Assembly: GCA_009885195.1 (NCBI GenBank)
Contig: VFLG01000035.1
Coordinates: 18,531-82,530, forward strand
Direction: 5' to 3'
Length of the DNA stretch: 64,000 nucleotides
Source of the DNA: Gallionellaceae bacterium
Lineage (GTDB): Bacteria > Pseudomonadota > Gammaproteobacteria > Burkholderiales > Gallionellaceae
The translations under genes were made by a program, and so were the position numbers. Position 1 is the first letter of the stretch; each line of letters begins with the position of its first letter. This document shows, piece after piece, positions 17,878 to 27,077 of this stretch. The notes under the pieces were generated by a model. The model did not search any database. It had not been told where the DNA came from and saw nothing but the letters and a program-made list of their open reading frames with translations.

Positions 17878-18128
17878 TACAGTGTGGTGTGTTCGTCGGC
17901 AAACGAACCGGAGCGTTCGTTGAAGGTATTCCACGCTTGCGCCGCGACTTCTGCGCAATGCGCTTTTTCTTGCCGGGCGTTGTTCTGCTTCATCACGTAA
18001 TCGGCCAGTAGCTGCTCGACCACACCGGAGAGGTTGGTCGTCATTCCTTTTGCCTGAGACACCAAATCTTCATTGAGCGTCAGGTTGACCGGGCGCTTAC
18101 GTGCTTGATTGCTGTGCATTGATTTCAT
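17877..18128 (-). CDS. ccdA: CcdA family antitoxin
   Basis: RKRPVNLTLNEDLVSQAKGMTTNLSGVVEQLLADYV...WNTFNERSGSFADEHTTL; stop overlaps ccdB start. Confidence 0.92.
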   Translation of the reverse strand: MKSMHSNQARKRPVNLTLNEDLVSQAKGMTTNLSGVVEQLLADYVMKQNNARQEKAHCAEVAAQAWNTFNERSGSFADEHTTL

Positions 18129-18142
18129 GGGGAACCTCCATG

Positions 18143-18159
18143 TGCGCATAGTATGCGCA
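18143..18159. promoter_or_regulatory. palindromic candidate operator upstream of ccdAB
   Basis: TGCGCATA-g-TATGCGCA perfect 8-bp arms, 15 bp upstream of the ccdA start. Confidence 0.55.
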
Positions 18160-18293
18160 TTGTGCGTGTTTGTGAAGTAGTAAATTTGCAATGGACTCAA
18201 GCAACCCTATCATCTGCGCAGAAGTAATTTCCCTTACCATCACGCAACCATGCCAAAATTCAAACTGACTTTTGCGCAAGAATGAGGTGCGGC

Positions 18294-19208
18294 ATGAAAA
18301 TACGAGTGTTGATTCTGGGCTATGGCGAGATGGGGCATGCCATGGAGTATCTGCTGGCGGCGCGACACGATGTGCGCATCTGGAATATGGGCGTGGTGGT
18401 GAAGGGCAGCCATGCGACGCTGGAGGATGAGGTCGCCGAGGCGCAGGTGATTTTGTTCTGCTTGCCGGTGAATCCGCACCATGAGATCGCCAGCCGCATC
18501 GCGCCGCATCGCGCAAAAGACAGCCTGTGCCTGACCATCGCGAAGGGGCTGGATGAATCGGGGCGGACGGCGGCGCAAGTATTCGAGCGCGTGTTCGGCG
18601 GCAAGCATCACTACGGGGTGGTGTATGGCCCGATGATTTCGGAGGAACTGAGGGCGGGGCGGCATGGCTTTGCCGATGCGGTGCTGTCCGACGCAGCGGA
18701 TTTCGAGGTGATGCACAACCTATTCCGGGGCAGCATGCTGGTGTGCCAGCAGACTGCTGATATGCACGGCAGAAGCTGGTCGGTGATCCTGAAGAATGTG
18801 TATGCGATCCTGTTCGGCGTGGCGGATGAGATGAAGCTGGGCGACAACATGCGCGGGCATCTGATGGTCACCGCGATTGCGGAGCTATCCGGCATCGTGC
18901 AAACGTTCGGCGGGCAGGCGCATACGCCTTACAGTTATGCCGGGCTGGGCGACCTGATGACGACGGCGACCAGCGAGGGTTCACATCATCATGCGCTCGG
19001 ACAACAACTGGTGCGCGGCGAGTGGTCGGACATCTCCGGCGAGGGGGTTCATACCTTGCGCATGGTGGAAAAATATCACTTGTTCGATTGGCGCGCCTAT
19101 CCCTTGTTCGCACTGGTGTATGACATCGTCATCGCGCCGGAGACGATGCATGAACGAGTGGAGGATTATCTGAAGCGGTTGCGGGAGATAGTGAGTTGTG
19201 CGATTTGA
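18294..19208 (+). CDS. NAD(P)-dependent glycerol-3-phosphate dehydrogenase-like protein
   Basis: MKIRVLILGYGEMGHAMEYLLAARHDVRIWNM...LTIAKGLDESG...YGPMISEELRAGRHGFADAVLSD; GpsA-like fold. Confidence 0.75.
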   Translation: MKIRVLILGYGEMGHAMEYLLAARHDVRIWNMGVVVKGSHATLEDEVAEAQVILFCLPVNPHHEIASRIAPHRAKDSLCLTIAKGLDESGRTAAQVFERVFGGKHHYGVVYGPMISEELRAGRHGFADAVLSDAADFEVMHNLFRGSMLVCQQTADMHGRSWSVILKNVYAILFGVADEMKLGDNMRGHLMVTAIAELSGIVQTFGGQAHTPYSYAGLGDLMTTATSEGSHHHALGQQLVRGEWSDISGEGVHTLRMVEKYHLFDWRAYPLFALVYDIVIAPETMHERVEDYLKRLREIVSCAI

Positions 19209-19283
19209 GTTCGTACCCGTCCCACTGATAGCATGAATGCCACCTCTTAAAAGACGAAAAGCCGAGAGAACATCATGGGTACC

Positions 19284-19820
19284 TCATGCCGACTTGGGAC
19301 GAAATGCGGTAATGATTTCAGGATTAGTTTCTATGGTTGGCCCGCCGATTAAATCTATGCAATAAGGCACCGCCGCAAAAATCCCGTCCAGTGTTTCCTT
19401 GATGGCTTTCGGCTGCCCCGGCAAATTCAGAATCAACGACTTGCCGCGTATCACCCCCACCTGGCGCGACAGAATTGCGGTGGGAACGAATTTCAAACTA
19501 ACCGCCCGCATCTGCTCGCCGAAACCGGGCATCACCTTGTGCGCCACCGCCAGCGTGGCTTCCGGCGTGACATCGCGCGGCGCGGGGCCGGTGCCGCCGG
19601 TGGTCAATATCAAGTGGCAAGCCTCGCGGTCGGCCAGTTCAATTAACGTCGCTTCAATCAGCGCCTGTTCGTCCGGTATCAAACGCGTAATGGATTGCCA
19701 CGGACTGCGTAGCGCGCGCGTGAACCAATCGTGCAAGGCCGGCAGGCCGGCATCCTGATAGACGCCACTGCTGGCACGGTCGCTGATGGATACAAGGCCG
19801 ATTTTGAGTGTGGTGTTCAT
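19284..19820 (-). CDS. mogA: molybdopterin adenylyltransferase
   Basis: KIGLVSISDRASSGVYQDAGLPALHDWF...LILTTGGTGPAPRDVTPEAT...LPGQPKAIKE. Confidence 0.95.
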   Translation of the reverse strand: MNTTLKIGLVSISDRASSGVYQDAGLPALHDWFTRALRSPWQSITRLIPDEQALIEATLIELADREACHLILTTGGTGPAPRDVTPEATLAVAHKVMPGFGEQMRAVSLKFVPTAILSRQVGVIRGKSLILNLPGQPKAIKETLDGIFAAVPYCIDLIGGPTIETNPEIITAFRPKSA

Positions 19821-19830
19821 TTTTTTTAAG

Positions 19831-20400
19831 TTATTGATGCGTCCGATTGGCTATGCGCAATTCATCCAGCGAATTAATATTGGCAAACGCGGCGGCATCT
19901 TCAAACACCACTTCGCTTACGTGTAAGGTGTTGAGCCAATCGCCGACCTTGCGCGCACACGATCCGAGGTAGGCATCCAGCTTGGGCAGGACGTCTTTGC
20001 GATACAACGCAATCGCGGGTTGCCGCTGCCCTTCCACCACTGCTACAGCAACTTCAGTTGCTGGTTTGATAGCCGTCCATAGTCTGCTAATTAAATCATC
20101 CGGCAAGAATGGCGTGTCGCACGGCACGCAGGCAACCCATTCATATCGCGCGTTGCGCAAGGCGGATTGCAAGCCGGCCAGCGGTCCGGCCCATCCTAGC
20201 AATTGATCCGCGATGATACGGCAGTTGCGCGCTGCATAATCATCGTGATTTGCATTGGCGTTAATCAGCACCTCATCACTCTGCTGGCTGATGACATCCA
20301 ACACCCAGTCGATCAGCGCTTTGCCGCGCAACAGTTGCAAGCCCTTGTCGCCACCGATGCGCGTGCCTTTTCCTCCGGCAAGAATAACTGTGGTGATAGG
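19831..20400 (-). CDS. mobA: molybdenum cofactor guanylyltransferase MobA; 5' boundary uncertain because no canonical start codon precedes the GTP-binding motif
   Basis: Reverse-strand frame PITTVILAGGKGTRIGGDKGLQLLRGKALIDWVLDVISQQ...; the ORF track starts at an internal TTG (20340) that would remove LAGGKGTRIGG. Confidence 0.85.
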   Translation of the reverse strand, partial: PITTVILAGGKGTRIGGDKGLQLLRGKALIDWVLDVISQQSDEVLINANANHDDYAARNCRIIADQLLGWAGPLAGLQSALRNARYEWVACVPCDTPFLPDDLISRLWTAIKPATEVAVAVVEGQRQPAIALYRKDVLPKLDAYLGSCARKVGDWLNTLHVSEVVFEDAAAFANINSLDELRIANRTHQ

Positions 20401-20435
20401 CGCCCCTTCGACTGAACTCAGGACAGGTTCCAGGA

Positions 20436-21440
20436 TTAGCCCCCGGTGCGCGACATGAAACGAATGATGCGGGGTTTACTTTGAGTCAAATCGAATTCAT
20501 GGCCCGCAGGTTTATCGGCCACGGCCTGGATAATCAGTTGGCGCAGTTGATCCACATCACCCGCACGTACTGCGGGTAGCAAATCCACCATACCTTCGTC
20601 ACCCAGACAGGGGAACAGTTCGCCACGCGCCGTGACTCTCATGCGGTTGCAATCGGCGCAGAAATTCTGCGAGTGCGGCGAGATAAAACCGATGCGCGTG
20701 TCATGGCCGGGAATGCGCCAATAGCGCGCCGGCCCACCGCTGCTTTCTACGCTGGCGACCAGCTCATAATGTTGTTTGAGTTGTGCCAACGCCTCCTGGC
20801 TGCTGTAGAACGAGCGGGCATAATCATGCCCGCTTAGTCCCAGCGGCATTTGCTCGATGAAGTTGATGTTGATTTTCTGCGCCACGGCAAACTCAACCAT
20901 CGCGGGCAATTCTTCATGATTTATATTGCGCAGCATCACGGTATTCAACTTGATACGATGGCCACCGAAGGCAGCTATGGCGGCATCAACGCCAGCCCGC
21001 ACCTGATCCAGGTCGCCGGTGCGCGTGATCCGTTTAAAAATTCCCGGGTTGAGACTGTCCAGGCTGATGTTGATGCGATCTACACCGGCCTGCGCCAGCG
21101 GCACAGCGTAACGAACCAGCTGCGAGCCATTGGTGGTCATGGCCAGTTCGCGCAAACCATCCAGCTCGCGTATACGCGCAGCCAGCCACGAGAAATTTTT
21201 TCTGACCAATGGCTCGCCACCGGTCAAACGTATTTTGTTGATGCCTAGGGAAATAAATGTTTGGGCGACCAGCAGGCATTCTTCCAGCGACAAGATATCC
21301 GCGCGCGGCAAAAAATCCATTTTTTCCGCCATGCAATAGGTGCAGCGGAAATCGCAGCGATCAGTCACCGACAGGCGCAGGTAAGAAATTTTTCTGCCCA
21401 ACCCGTCCTGCAATAATGGTCTGTTAACGTCTGTCTTCAT
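20436..21440 (-). CDS. moaA: GTP 3',8-cyclase MoaA (radical SAM)
   Basis: YLRLSVTDRCDFRCTYCMAEKMDFLPR; SHSQNFCADCNRMRVTARGELFPCLG. Confidence 0.97.
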   Translation of the reverse strand: MKTDVNRPLLQDGLGRKISYLRLSVTDRCDFRCTYCMAEKMDFLPRADILSLEECLLVAQTFISLGINKIRLTGGEPLVRKNFSWLAARIRELDGLRELAMTTNGSQLVRYAVPLAQAGVDRINISLDSLNPGIFKRITRTGDLDQVRAGVDAAIAAFGGHRIKLNTVMLRNINHEELPAMVEFAVAQKININFIEQMPLGLSGHDYARSFYSSQEALAQLKQHYELVASVESSGGPARYWRIPGHDTRIGFISPHSQNFCADCNRMRVTARGELFPCLGDEGMVDLLPAVRAGDVDQLRQLIIQAVADKPAGHEFDLTQSKPRIIRFMSRTGG

Positions 21441-21777
21441 GGTGCTCAGTCCTCTGTCCTCTGTCCTCTGTTAACGACAGATACACCGTCTCGCCTTCCA
21501 TTTTAACCGGATAGTGGCGCGCACAGCCTACGTCAGGTGCCACCGCATTACCATCCTCCAGGTTGATGTTCCAGCCATGCAGCGGGCAGGCCACTTTTTT
21601 TCCGAACACGATGCCTTGCGACAGCGGCCCTCCTTTGTGCGGACACTTGTCGCGCAGCGCAAACACTTCGCCCTCCGAGGTGCGGAACAAGGCAATTTCG
21701 CCGTGAGTCGTATGCACCACGCGGCTGCCCAGCGGCGGGATGTCATTCAGGGTGGCGACTTTGGTCCAGTCTTTCAT
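21424..21777 (-). CDS. nirD: nitrite reductase (NADH) small subunit NirD, Rieske-type
   Basis: EVFALRDKCPHKGGPLSQGIVFGKKVACPLHGWNINLEDGNAV. Confidence 0.95.
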   Translation of the reverse strand: MKDWTKVATLNDIPPLGSRVVHTTHGEIALFRTSEGEVFALRDKCPHKGGPLSQGIVFGKKVACPLHGWNINLEDGNAVAPDVGCARHYPVKMEGETVYLSLTEDRGQRTEHHEDRR

Positions 21778-21831
21778 ATGCGTCTCTCTCCCGTGGTTAA
21801 CTACTAAGTATTTTGAATTTATAGGGACACC

Positions 21832-24255
21832 CTAAAGTTCAAGCGCCTCAAATTCGCGCTGATTCACATTGTCTTTCGCCCATGGATCTTTTTCGTCCTG
21901 TAACGCATACAGCAGGCGCTCGTACAGCGCCTTGCGGTTCGCCGCATCCTCCACCATCTGCTGCTTGACGTACTCCAGCCCCACCCGTTCCACATAATGC
22001 ACGGTGCGATCTAGGTAGCGCGCTTGCTCGCGGTAGAGCTGCAGGAAGGCGCCGGTGTATTCCATCACTTCATCGTGCGTTTTGACCTTAACCAGAAACT
22101 GGGCAACCACAGTCTTGATGCCGCCATTGCCCCCCACATAAATTTCCCAGCCAGATTCGACGCCGATCACGCCGACGTCCTTGATGCCGGATTCGGCACA
22201 ATTGCGCGGGCAGCCGGAGACGGCAATCTTGACCTTGTGCGGCGCATACATTTTCCACAACTGCTTTTCCAGATCTATGCCCATCTGCGTGGAATCCTGC
22301 ACGCCGAAGCGACACCACTCGCTGCCCACGCAGGTCTTAACGGTGCGCAGTGCTTTCGCGTAAGCATGGCCGGAAGGCATGTCCAGGTCAGCCCAGACCT
22401 TGGGCAGATCTTCTTTTTTTACGCCGAGCAAATCTATGCGCTGCCCGCCGGTGACCTTGACAGTGGGGATATTGTATTTGTCCGCCACATCGGCAATGCG
22501 CCGCAAATCCTTGGCCGTCGTGACACCGCCGAACATGCGCGGGATTACCGAGAACGTGCCATCCTTTTGAATATTGGCGTGCGCCCGTTCATTGATGAAG
22601 CGCGATTGCGGATCGTCCCTGGCCAAGCGCGGGTGGGCACACAGCACATAGTAATTAAGCCCCGGGCGGCAGCTGGCGCAGCCATTCGGCGTGCTCCATG
22701 CCAGCGCCTGCATGACCTGTGGAATGCTGATCAGCTTTTGTGCGTCAATCGCCTGACGCACTTCTTCGTGGGTCAGTTCGGTGCAACCGCACATCGTCTT
22801 GGTCATATTCAGTGCCGGGGTATAAGCGCCGCCCACCGTCGAGGCCAGCAATTGCTCCACCAGCCCGGTGCAAGAGCCGCACGAAGCGGAAGCCTTGGTG
22901 TGCTTGCGCACATCTTCCAGCGTGAACAAACCCTTTTCTTTGATGGCCTTGACGATCACGCCCTTGCACACGCCATTGCAGCCGCACACCTCCATCGTGT
23001 CCGGCATGCTCGCCGCGCTGCTCTGGCCGAGATGTCCGCTATTGCCCAGATGTGATTGGCCGAACAGCAGGTGATCGCGGATTTCGGCGACGTTCTTGCC
23101 GTCGCGTATCATCTGGAAATACCACGAGCCATCGGTGGTGTCGCCGTACATGACCGCGCCGACCAGCTTGTCATCCTGCAACACTAATTTCTTGTAAACC
23201 CCGCCTGCGGCATCGTGCAGCACAATCTCGTCGGTGTTGTCGTTGCCGGTAAAATCGCCGGCGGAAAATAAATCAATGCCGGTGACCTTGAGCTTGGTCG
23301 AGGTCACCGAACCCTGATAGCGCGCAATGCCCATGCGCGCCAGATGATTGGCGCAAACCTTGGCCATATCGAACAGCGGTGCCACCAGCCCATAAGCCGT
23401 ACCGCGATGCGACACGCATTCACCCACCGCATAAATGCTGGGATCGTAAGTCTGCATGGTGTCGTTGACGACGATACCGCGATTGCAGTAAATGCCAGCC
23501 GACTCGGCCAGTGCCGTGTTGGGGCGTATGCCGACCGCCATCACCAACAGATCGGCGGGGATCTCGCTGCCATCTTTAAAGCGCACTGCCGTAACACGTC
23601 CATCCGGCCCGCCCACCAATTCCTGCGTTTGTTTTTCCAGCAGGAATTTCAGCCCCTTCGCTTCCAAAGAGCTTTGCAGCATTCTGGATGAACTTTGATC
23701 CAGCTGCCGCTCCATCAGCCACGGCAGGATGTGCACCACCGTCACATCCATGCCCCTGAGCGCCAGCCCATTGGCGGCTTCCAGGCCGAGCAGGCCGCCG
23801 CCGATAACCACCGCGTGCTTATATTTTTCCGCTGCGGCGATCATGGCATTGGTGTCCTGAATATCGCGGTAGCTGATCACGCCTTGCAGATCCTTGCCCG
23901 GCACCGGCAGGATAAAAGGGTTGGAACCGGTAGCCAGCAACAGCCGGTCATATTCCGCTTCCGTGCCATCTTCGGCATACACAATTTTTTTTAAGCGGTC
24001 GATACGCACCACTTTTTTGTTAAGGTGCAAGGTAATGTTGTTCTGCTGATACCAATCCAGATCGTTCAGGATAATGTCCTGTATGCCCTGCTCCCCCGCC
24101 AGCACCGGCGACAGCATGATGCGGTTATAGTTGGGATAAGGCTCGGCGCCAAACACGGTGATGTCGTACATATCCGGCATCAGTTTCAGCAACTCCTCCA
24201 GCGTGCGTACCCCCGCCATCCCGTTGCCGACCATAACCAATTTCATTTTTTTCAT
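21832..24255 (-). CDS. nirB: nitrite reductase (NADH) large subunit NirB
   Basis: MKKMKLVMVGNGMAGVRTLEELLKLMPDMYDITVFGAEPYPNYNRIMLSPVLAGEQ; siroheme/4Fe-4S VSGCPRNCAESGIKDVGVIG; start at 24255 rather than 24489. Confidence 0.97.
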   Translation of the reverse strand: MKKMKLVMVGNGMAGVRTLEELLKLMPDMYDITVFGAEPYPNYNRIMLSPVLAGEQGIQDIILNDLDWYQQNNITLHLNKKVVRIDRLKKIVYAEDGTEAEYDRLLLATGSNPFILPVPGKDLQGVISYRDIQDTNAMIAAAEKYKHAVVIGGGLLGLEAANGLALRGMDVTVVHILPWLMERQLDQSSSRMLQSSLEAKGLKFLLEKQTQELVGGPDGRVTAVRFKDGSEIPADLLVMAVGIRPNTALAESAGIYCNRGIVVNDTMQTYDPSIYAVGECVSHRGTAYGLVAPLFDMAKVCANHLARMGIARYQGSVTSTKLKVTGIDLFSAGDFTGNDNTDEIVLHDAAGGVYKKLVLQDDKLVGAVMYGDTTDGSWYFQMIRDGKNVAEIRDHLLFGQSHLGNSGHLGQSSAASMPDTMEVCGCNGVCKGVIVKAIKEKGLFTLEDVRKHTKASASCGSCTGLVEQLLASTVGGAYTPALNMTKTMCGCTELTHEEVRQAIDAQKLISIPQVMQALAWSTPNGCASCRPGLNYYVLCAHPRLARDDPQSRFINERAHANIQKDGTFSVIPRMFGGVTTAKDLRRIADVADKYNIPTVKVTGGQRIDLLGVKKEDLPKVWADLDMPSGHAYAKALRTVKTCVGSEWCRFGVQDSTQMGIDLEKQLWKMYAPHKVKIAVSGCPRNCAESGIKDVGVIGVESGWEIYVGGNGGIKTVVAQFLVKVKTHDEVMEYTGAFLQLYREQARYLDRTVHYVERVGLEYVKQQMVEDAANRKALYERLLYALQDEKDPWAKDNVNQREFEALEL

Positions 24256-24272
24256 AACACCGCTCCTATTTA

Positions 24273-27077
24273 TTAAGCTGCTATCTTTTGACTCGCCAGC
24301 CGCTTCAATTCCGGCAGACATGAGCCGCATTCCGTTCCGCATTTCAGCTTGCCCTGAATGGCGGGCAAATCGAACCCCTGTTTCAACTCGGCCTGAATTT
24401 CCTGCTCCGACACATCCAGACAATTGCACACAATACGACCGCGCTGCGGCTGCCCGGCAGGCGGCGCACTCAATGGTGCCAGCAGCCACGGGCGCAGAGT
24501 TTGTGCGTCGGCGTCCTGCGCGATGATTTCCTTCAACCAGTCGCGCGCCGCCGTTTCTCCGGTCAGGCGCACGCCGTTCAGTTTTCCGTCTTCCATCAGC
24601 GCGCGCTTGGAAATGCCGCGTTTGGCATCGCGATAATTTATCAGTTGTGTTTCATCATCCAGACCGAGTATGGCATCCACCTGTGCCAGCAATTCGTCTG
24701 CGACCGGCGATGAATGCGCTGCGCGCAGCACCACCAGCTCTTGATCGCGCCCATACAAACCCAGCGCGGCATAATCAAACTGTTTCAGCAGCGGCTGCAA
24801 GCGTGACATCCGGTGCAGCACATCGCCTTTGCGCATGGCCACCATCTGCCACGGCAAATTGAGTTTCTCCACCTGCACCGCCGCATGTTTCAGCTCCGGC
24901 TGTTTCGATTGCGGATCGAAGGCATTGATGGTCAGCGCGTTCACCCCCAGCCCATTCATGAACTGGCTGCCCCAGTGCATGGCCATGAACACCTGTCCGG
25001 CGCGCATTTCAGGCGATGCGGCAACACGCACATTGAGCTGGCCGCGACGGCTGGCAAGCCGGACGATATCGCTATCCACCAAACCGCGCCGCGTCATATC
25101 ATCGGCATGCATGGACAGCAGCGGTTCCTCGTCATGGCTGAACAAGCGGCCCACCGTTCCAGTGCGACTCATGCCATGCCACTGGTCGCGCAGCCGCCCG
25201 TTATTTAAATGCAAGGGGTAGCGCGCATTGGTATCTTCTGCCACCGGCACATATTTGGCGCTGACGAAACGCGCCCTGCCACTGGCTGTAGGGAATATGC
25301 CATCTTCATACAAGCGCTTTTTTCCCTGCGCAGCGCCTTGCGGCATAGGCCATTGCTGCGGGCCACTGTGTTCCAGCAACGCATAACTCAAGCCACTAAT
25401 ATCGAGATCGCGGCCAGCAGTCGTGGCGCGATGCTCGTTGAAAATAGCTTCGGGGTTGGCGTAGTCGAATGAAATTCCGGCAGACTGGCGGTCTGGAAAA
25501 ATATCCCCTCCCCCTTGCAGGGGGAGGGTTAGGGTGGGGGTAGAAACATTCGAGCCCTCCACTTCTACCCCCATCCCACCCTTCCCCCTGCGAGGGGGAA
25601 GGAGCAGGCGCTGAGCCAGCCGTTGGGCAAAGTCCACGACGATCTGCGAGTCATGGCGCGCCTCTCCCGCTGGCGCAACGGCCTGGCGTACCCGCGAAAT
25701 GCAGCGTTCTGAATTGGTGACCGTCCCTTCCTTCTCGCCCCAGGTGCTGGCCGGTAGCAGTACATCGGCGTAGGCCACGGTATCGGTGGAGCGGAAGGCA
25801 TCTTGCACCACCACGAATTCAGCCTTTTGCAGCGCTTCATTGACCAGATTAAGATCGGGCATGGACTGCGCGGGATTGGTGCAGGCGATCCAGATAGCCT
25901 TGATCTCGCCGCTACGCACCGCCTCGAACATTTCCACGGCGGTCTTGCCCGGCTGTGCCGGAACATCGGCTATCCCCCACAATGCGGCGACCTCCGCGCG
26001 ATGTGCCGGATTCGCCAGATCGCGATGGCCGGACAACAAATTCGCCATGCCACCCACTTCGCGCCCGCCCATCGCGTTCGGCTGGCCGGTGAGCGACAGC
26101 GGCGCCGCACCGGGCTTGCCGATCTGCGCCGTGGCCAGATGCAAATTGATCAGCGCGGCATTTTTGTGCGTGCCCTGTATTGATTGATTCAAACCCTGGC
26201 AATACAGCGACAGCGTCGGCCCGCGCGCAAACCATTGTGCGGCAAGTACGATGTCGTCCGCCGCAATGCCACACACGGTCGCCGCATGTTGTGGGGTAAA
26301 TTCGCGCACGGTTGCCTTGAGTTGTTCAAAGCCTTCGGTATGCGCCGCGATGTAATCCAGATCGCACCAGCCTTCCCACAGCATTACATGCAGCATGGCG
26401 TTGAACAGCACCACATCGGTGCCGGGCAAAATCGCCAGATGCAAATCCGCCACGCTGGCGGTATCGGTGCGGCGCGGATCAACCACGATCAGCTTCAAAT
26501 CCGGGTTCTTTTTGCGCGCATCTTCAATACGCCGGAACACGATCGGATGCGCATAAGCCGTGTTGGAACCCGCTATGAAAATACAGTGCGCGTGATCGAT
26601 GTCTTCATAGCAGCCGGGCGGCGCATCCATGCCCAGCGTGGCCTTGTATCCGGCCACCGCCGAAGACATGCACAGGCGCGAGTTGGTATCCACATTGTTG
26701 GTGCCGATCAGCCCCTTGGCCAGCTTGTTGAAGACGTAGTAATCCTCGGTCAGCAACTGCCCCGAAATATAAAAGCCCACCGCATCCGGTCCATGCTGCT
26801 GGATGATGGCGGAAAATTTGTCGGCTACCGTATCGAGCGCCTCATCCCAGCTTGCTCGCTGGCGCGCGGCGTTGCGTTGCGTGCGCATTTCCGGATAGAG
26901 TGCGCGCAGTTCATCGCGCGCGGTCAGATGCAGCGTCGAACCCTTGGTGCACAAGCGCCCAAAGTTGGCCGGATGATCCGGGTCGCCCCGCACACCCGTG
27001 ATCTTGCCCGCGTCCGTGGCAATGATGACACCACACCCCACGCCGCAATAACAACAGGTCGATTTAATTTCTTGCAT
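24273..27077 (-). CDS. nasA: assimilatory nitrate reductase catalytic subunit, Mo-bisMGD, with C-terminal BFD-like [2Fe-2S] domain
   Basis: STCCYCGVGCGVIIATDAGKITGVRGDPDHPANFGRLCTKG; C-terminal GRIVCNCLDVSEQEIQAELKQGFDLPAIQGKLKCGTECGSCLPEL. Confidence 0.96.
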   Translation of the reverse strand: MQEIKSTCCYCGVGCGVIIATDAGKITGVRGDPDHPANFGRLCTKGSTLHLTARDELRALYPEMRTQRNAARQRASWDEALDTVADKFSAIIQQHGPDAVGFYISGQLLTEDYYVFNKLAKGLIGTNNVDTNSRLCMSSAVAGYKATLGMDAPPGCYEDIDHAHCIFIAGSNTAYAHPIVFRRIEDARKKNPDLKLIVVDPRRTDTASVADLHLAILPGTDVVLFNAMLHVMLWEGWCDLDYIAAHTEGFEQLKATVREFTPQHAATVCGIAADDIVLAAQWFARGPTLSLYCQGLNQSIQGTHKNAALINLHLATAQIGKPGAAPLSLTGQPNAMGGREVGGMANLLSGHRDLANPAHRAEVAALWGIADVPAQPGKTAVEMFEAVRSGEIKAIWIACTNPAQSMPDLNLVNEALQKAEFVVVQDAFRSTDTVAYADVLLPASTWGEKEGTVTNSERCISRVRQAVAPAGEARHDSQIVVDFAQRLAQRLLLPPRRGKGGMGVEVEGSNVSTPTLTLPLQGGGDIFPDRQSAGISFDYANPEAIFNEHRATTAGRDLDISGLSYALLEHSGPQQWPMPQGAAQGKKRLYEDGIFPTASGRARFVSAKYVPVAEDTNARYPLHLNNGRLRDQWHGMSRTGTVGRLFSHDEEPLLSMHADDMTRRGLVDSDIVRLASRRGQLNVRVAASPEMRAGQVFMAMHWGSQFMNGLGVNALTINAFDPQSKQPELKHAAVQVEKLNLPWQMVAMRKGDVLHRMSRLQPLLKQFDYAALGLYGRDQELVVLRAAHSSPVADELLAQVDAILGLDDETQLINYRDAKRGISKRALMEDGKLNGVRLTGETAARDWLKEIIAQDADAQTLRPWLLAPLSAPPAGQPQRGRIVCNCLDVSEQEIQAELKQGFDLPAIQGKLKCGTECGSCLPELKRLASQKIAA
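25505..25602. repeat. palindromic repeat (CCCTCCCCCTTGCAGGGGGAGGG...CCTTCCCCCTGCGAGGGGGAAGG), in frame within nasA
   Basis: Two strong GC hairpins; encodes LPPRRGKGGMGVEVEGSNVSTPTLTLPLQGGGD on the nasA strand. Confidence 0.88.

Noticed and set aside
22024-23055. 343-aa plus-strand ORF antisense to nirB
   Set aside because: GC-rich shadow ORF; translation is His/Arg/Ala-rich without domain signal and lies opposite the clear nirB coding frame
24256-24489. 78-aa N-terminal extension of the nirB ORF
   Set aside because: Overlaps the nasA C-terminus in another frame; NirB homology begins at MKKMKLVMVGNGMAG (24255)
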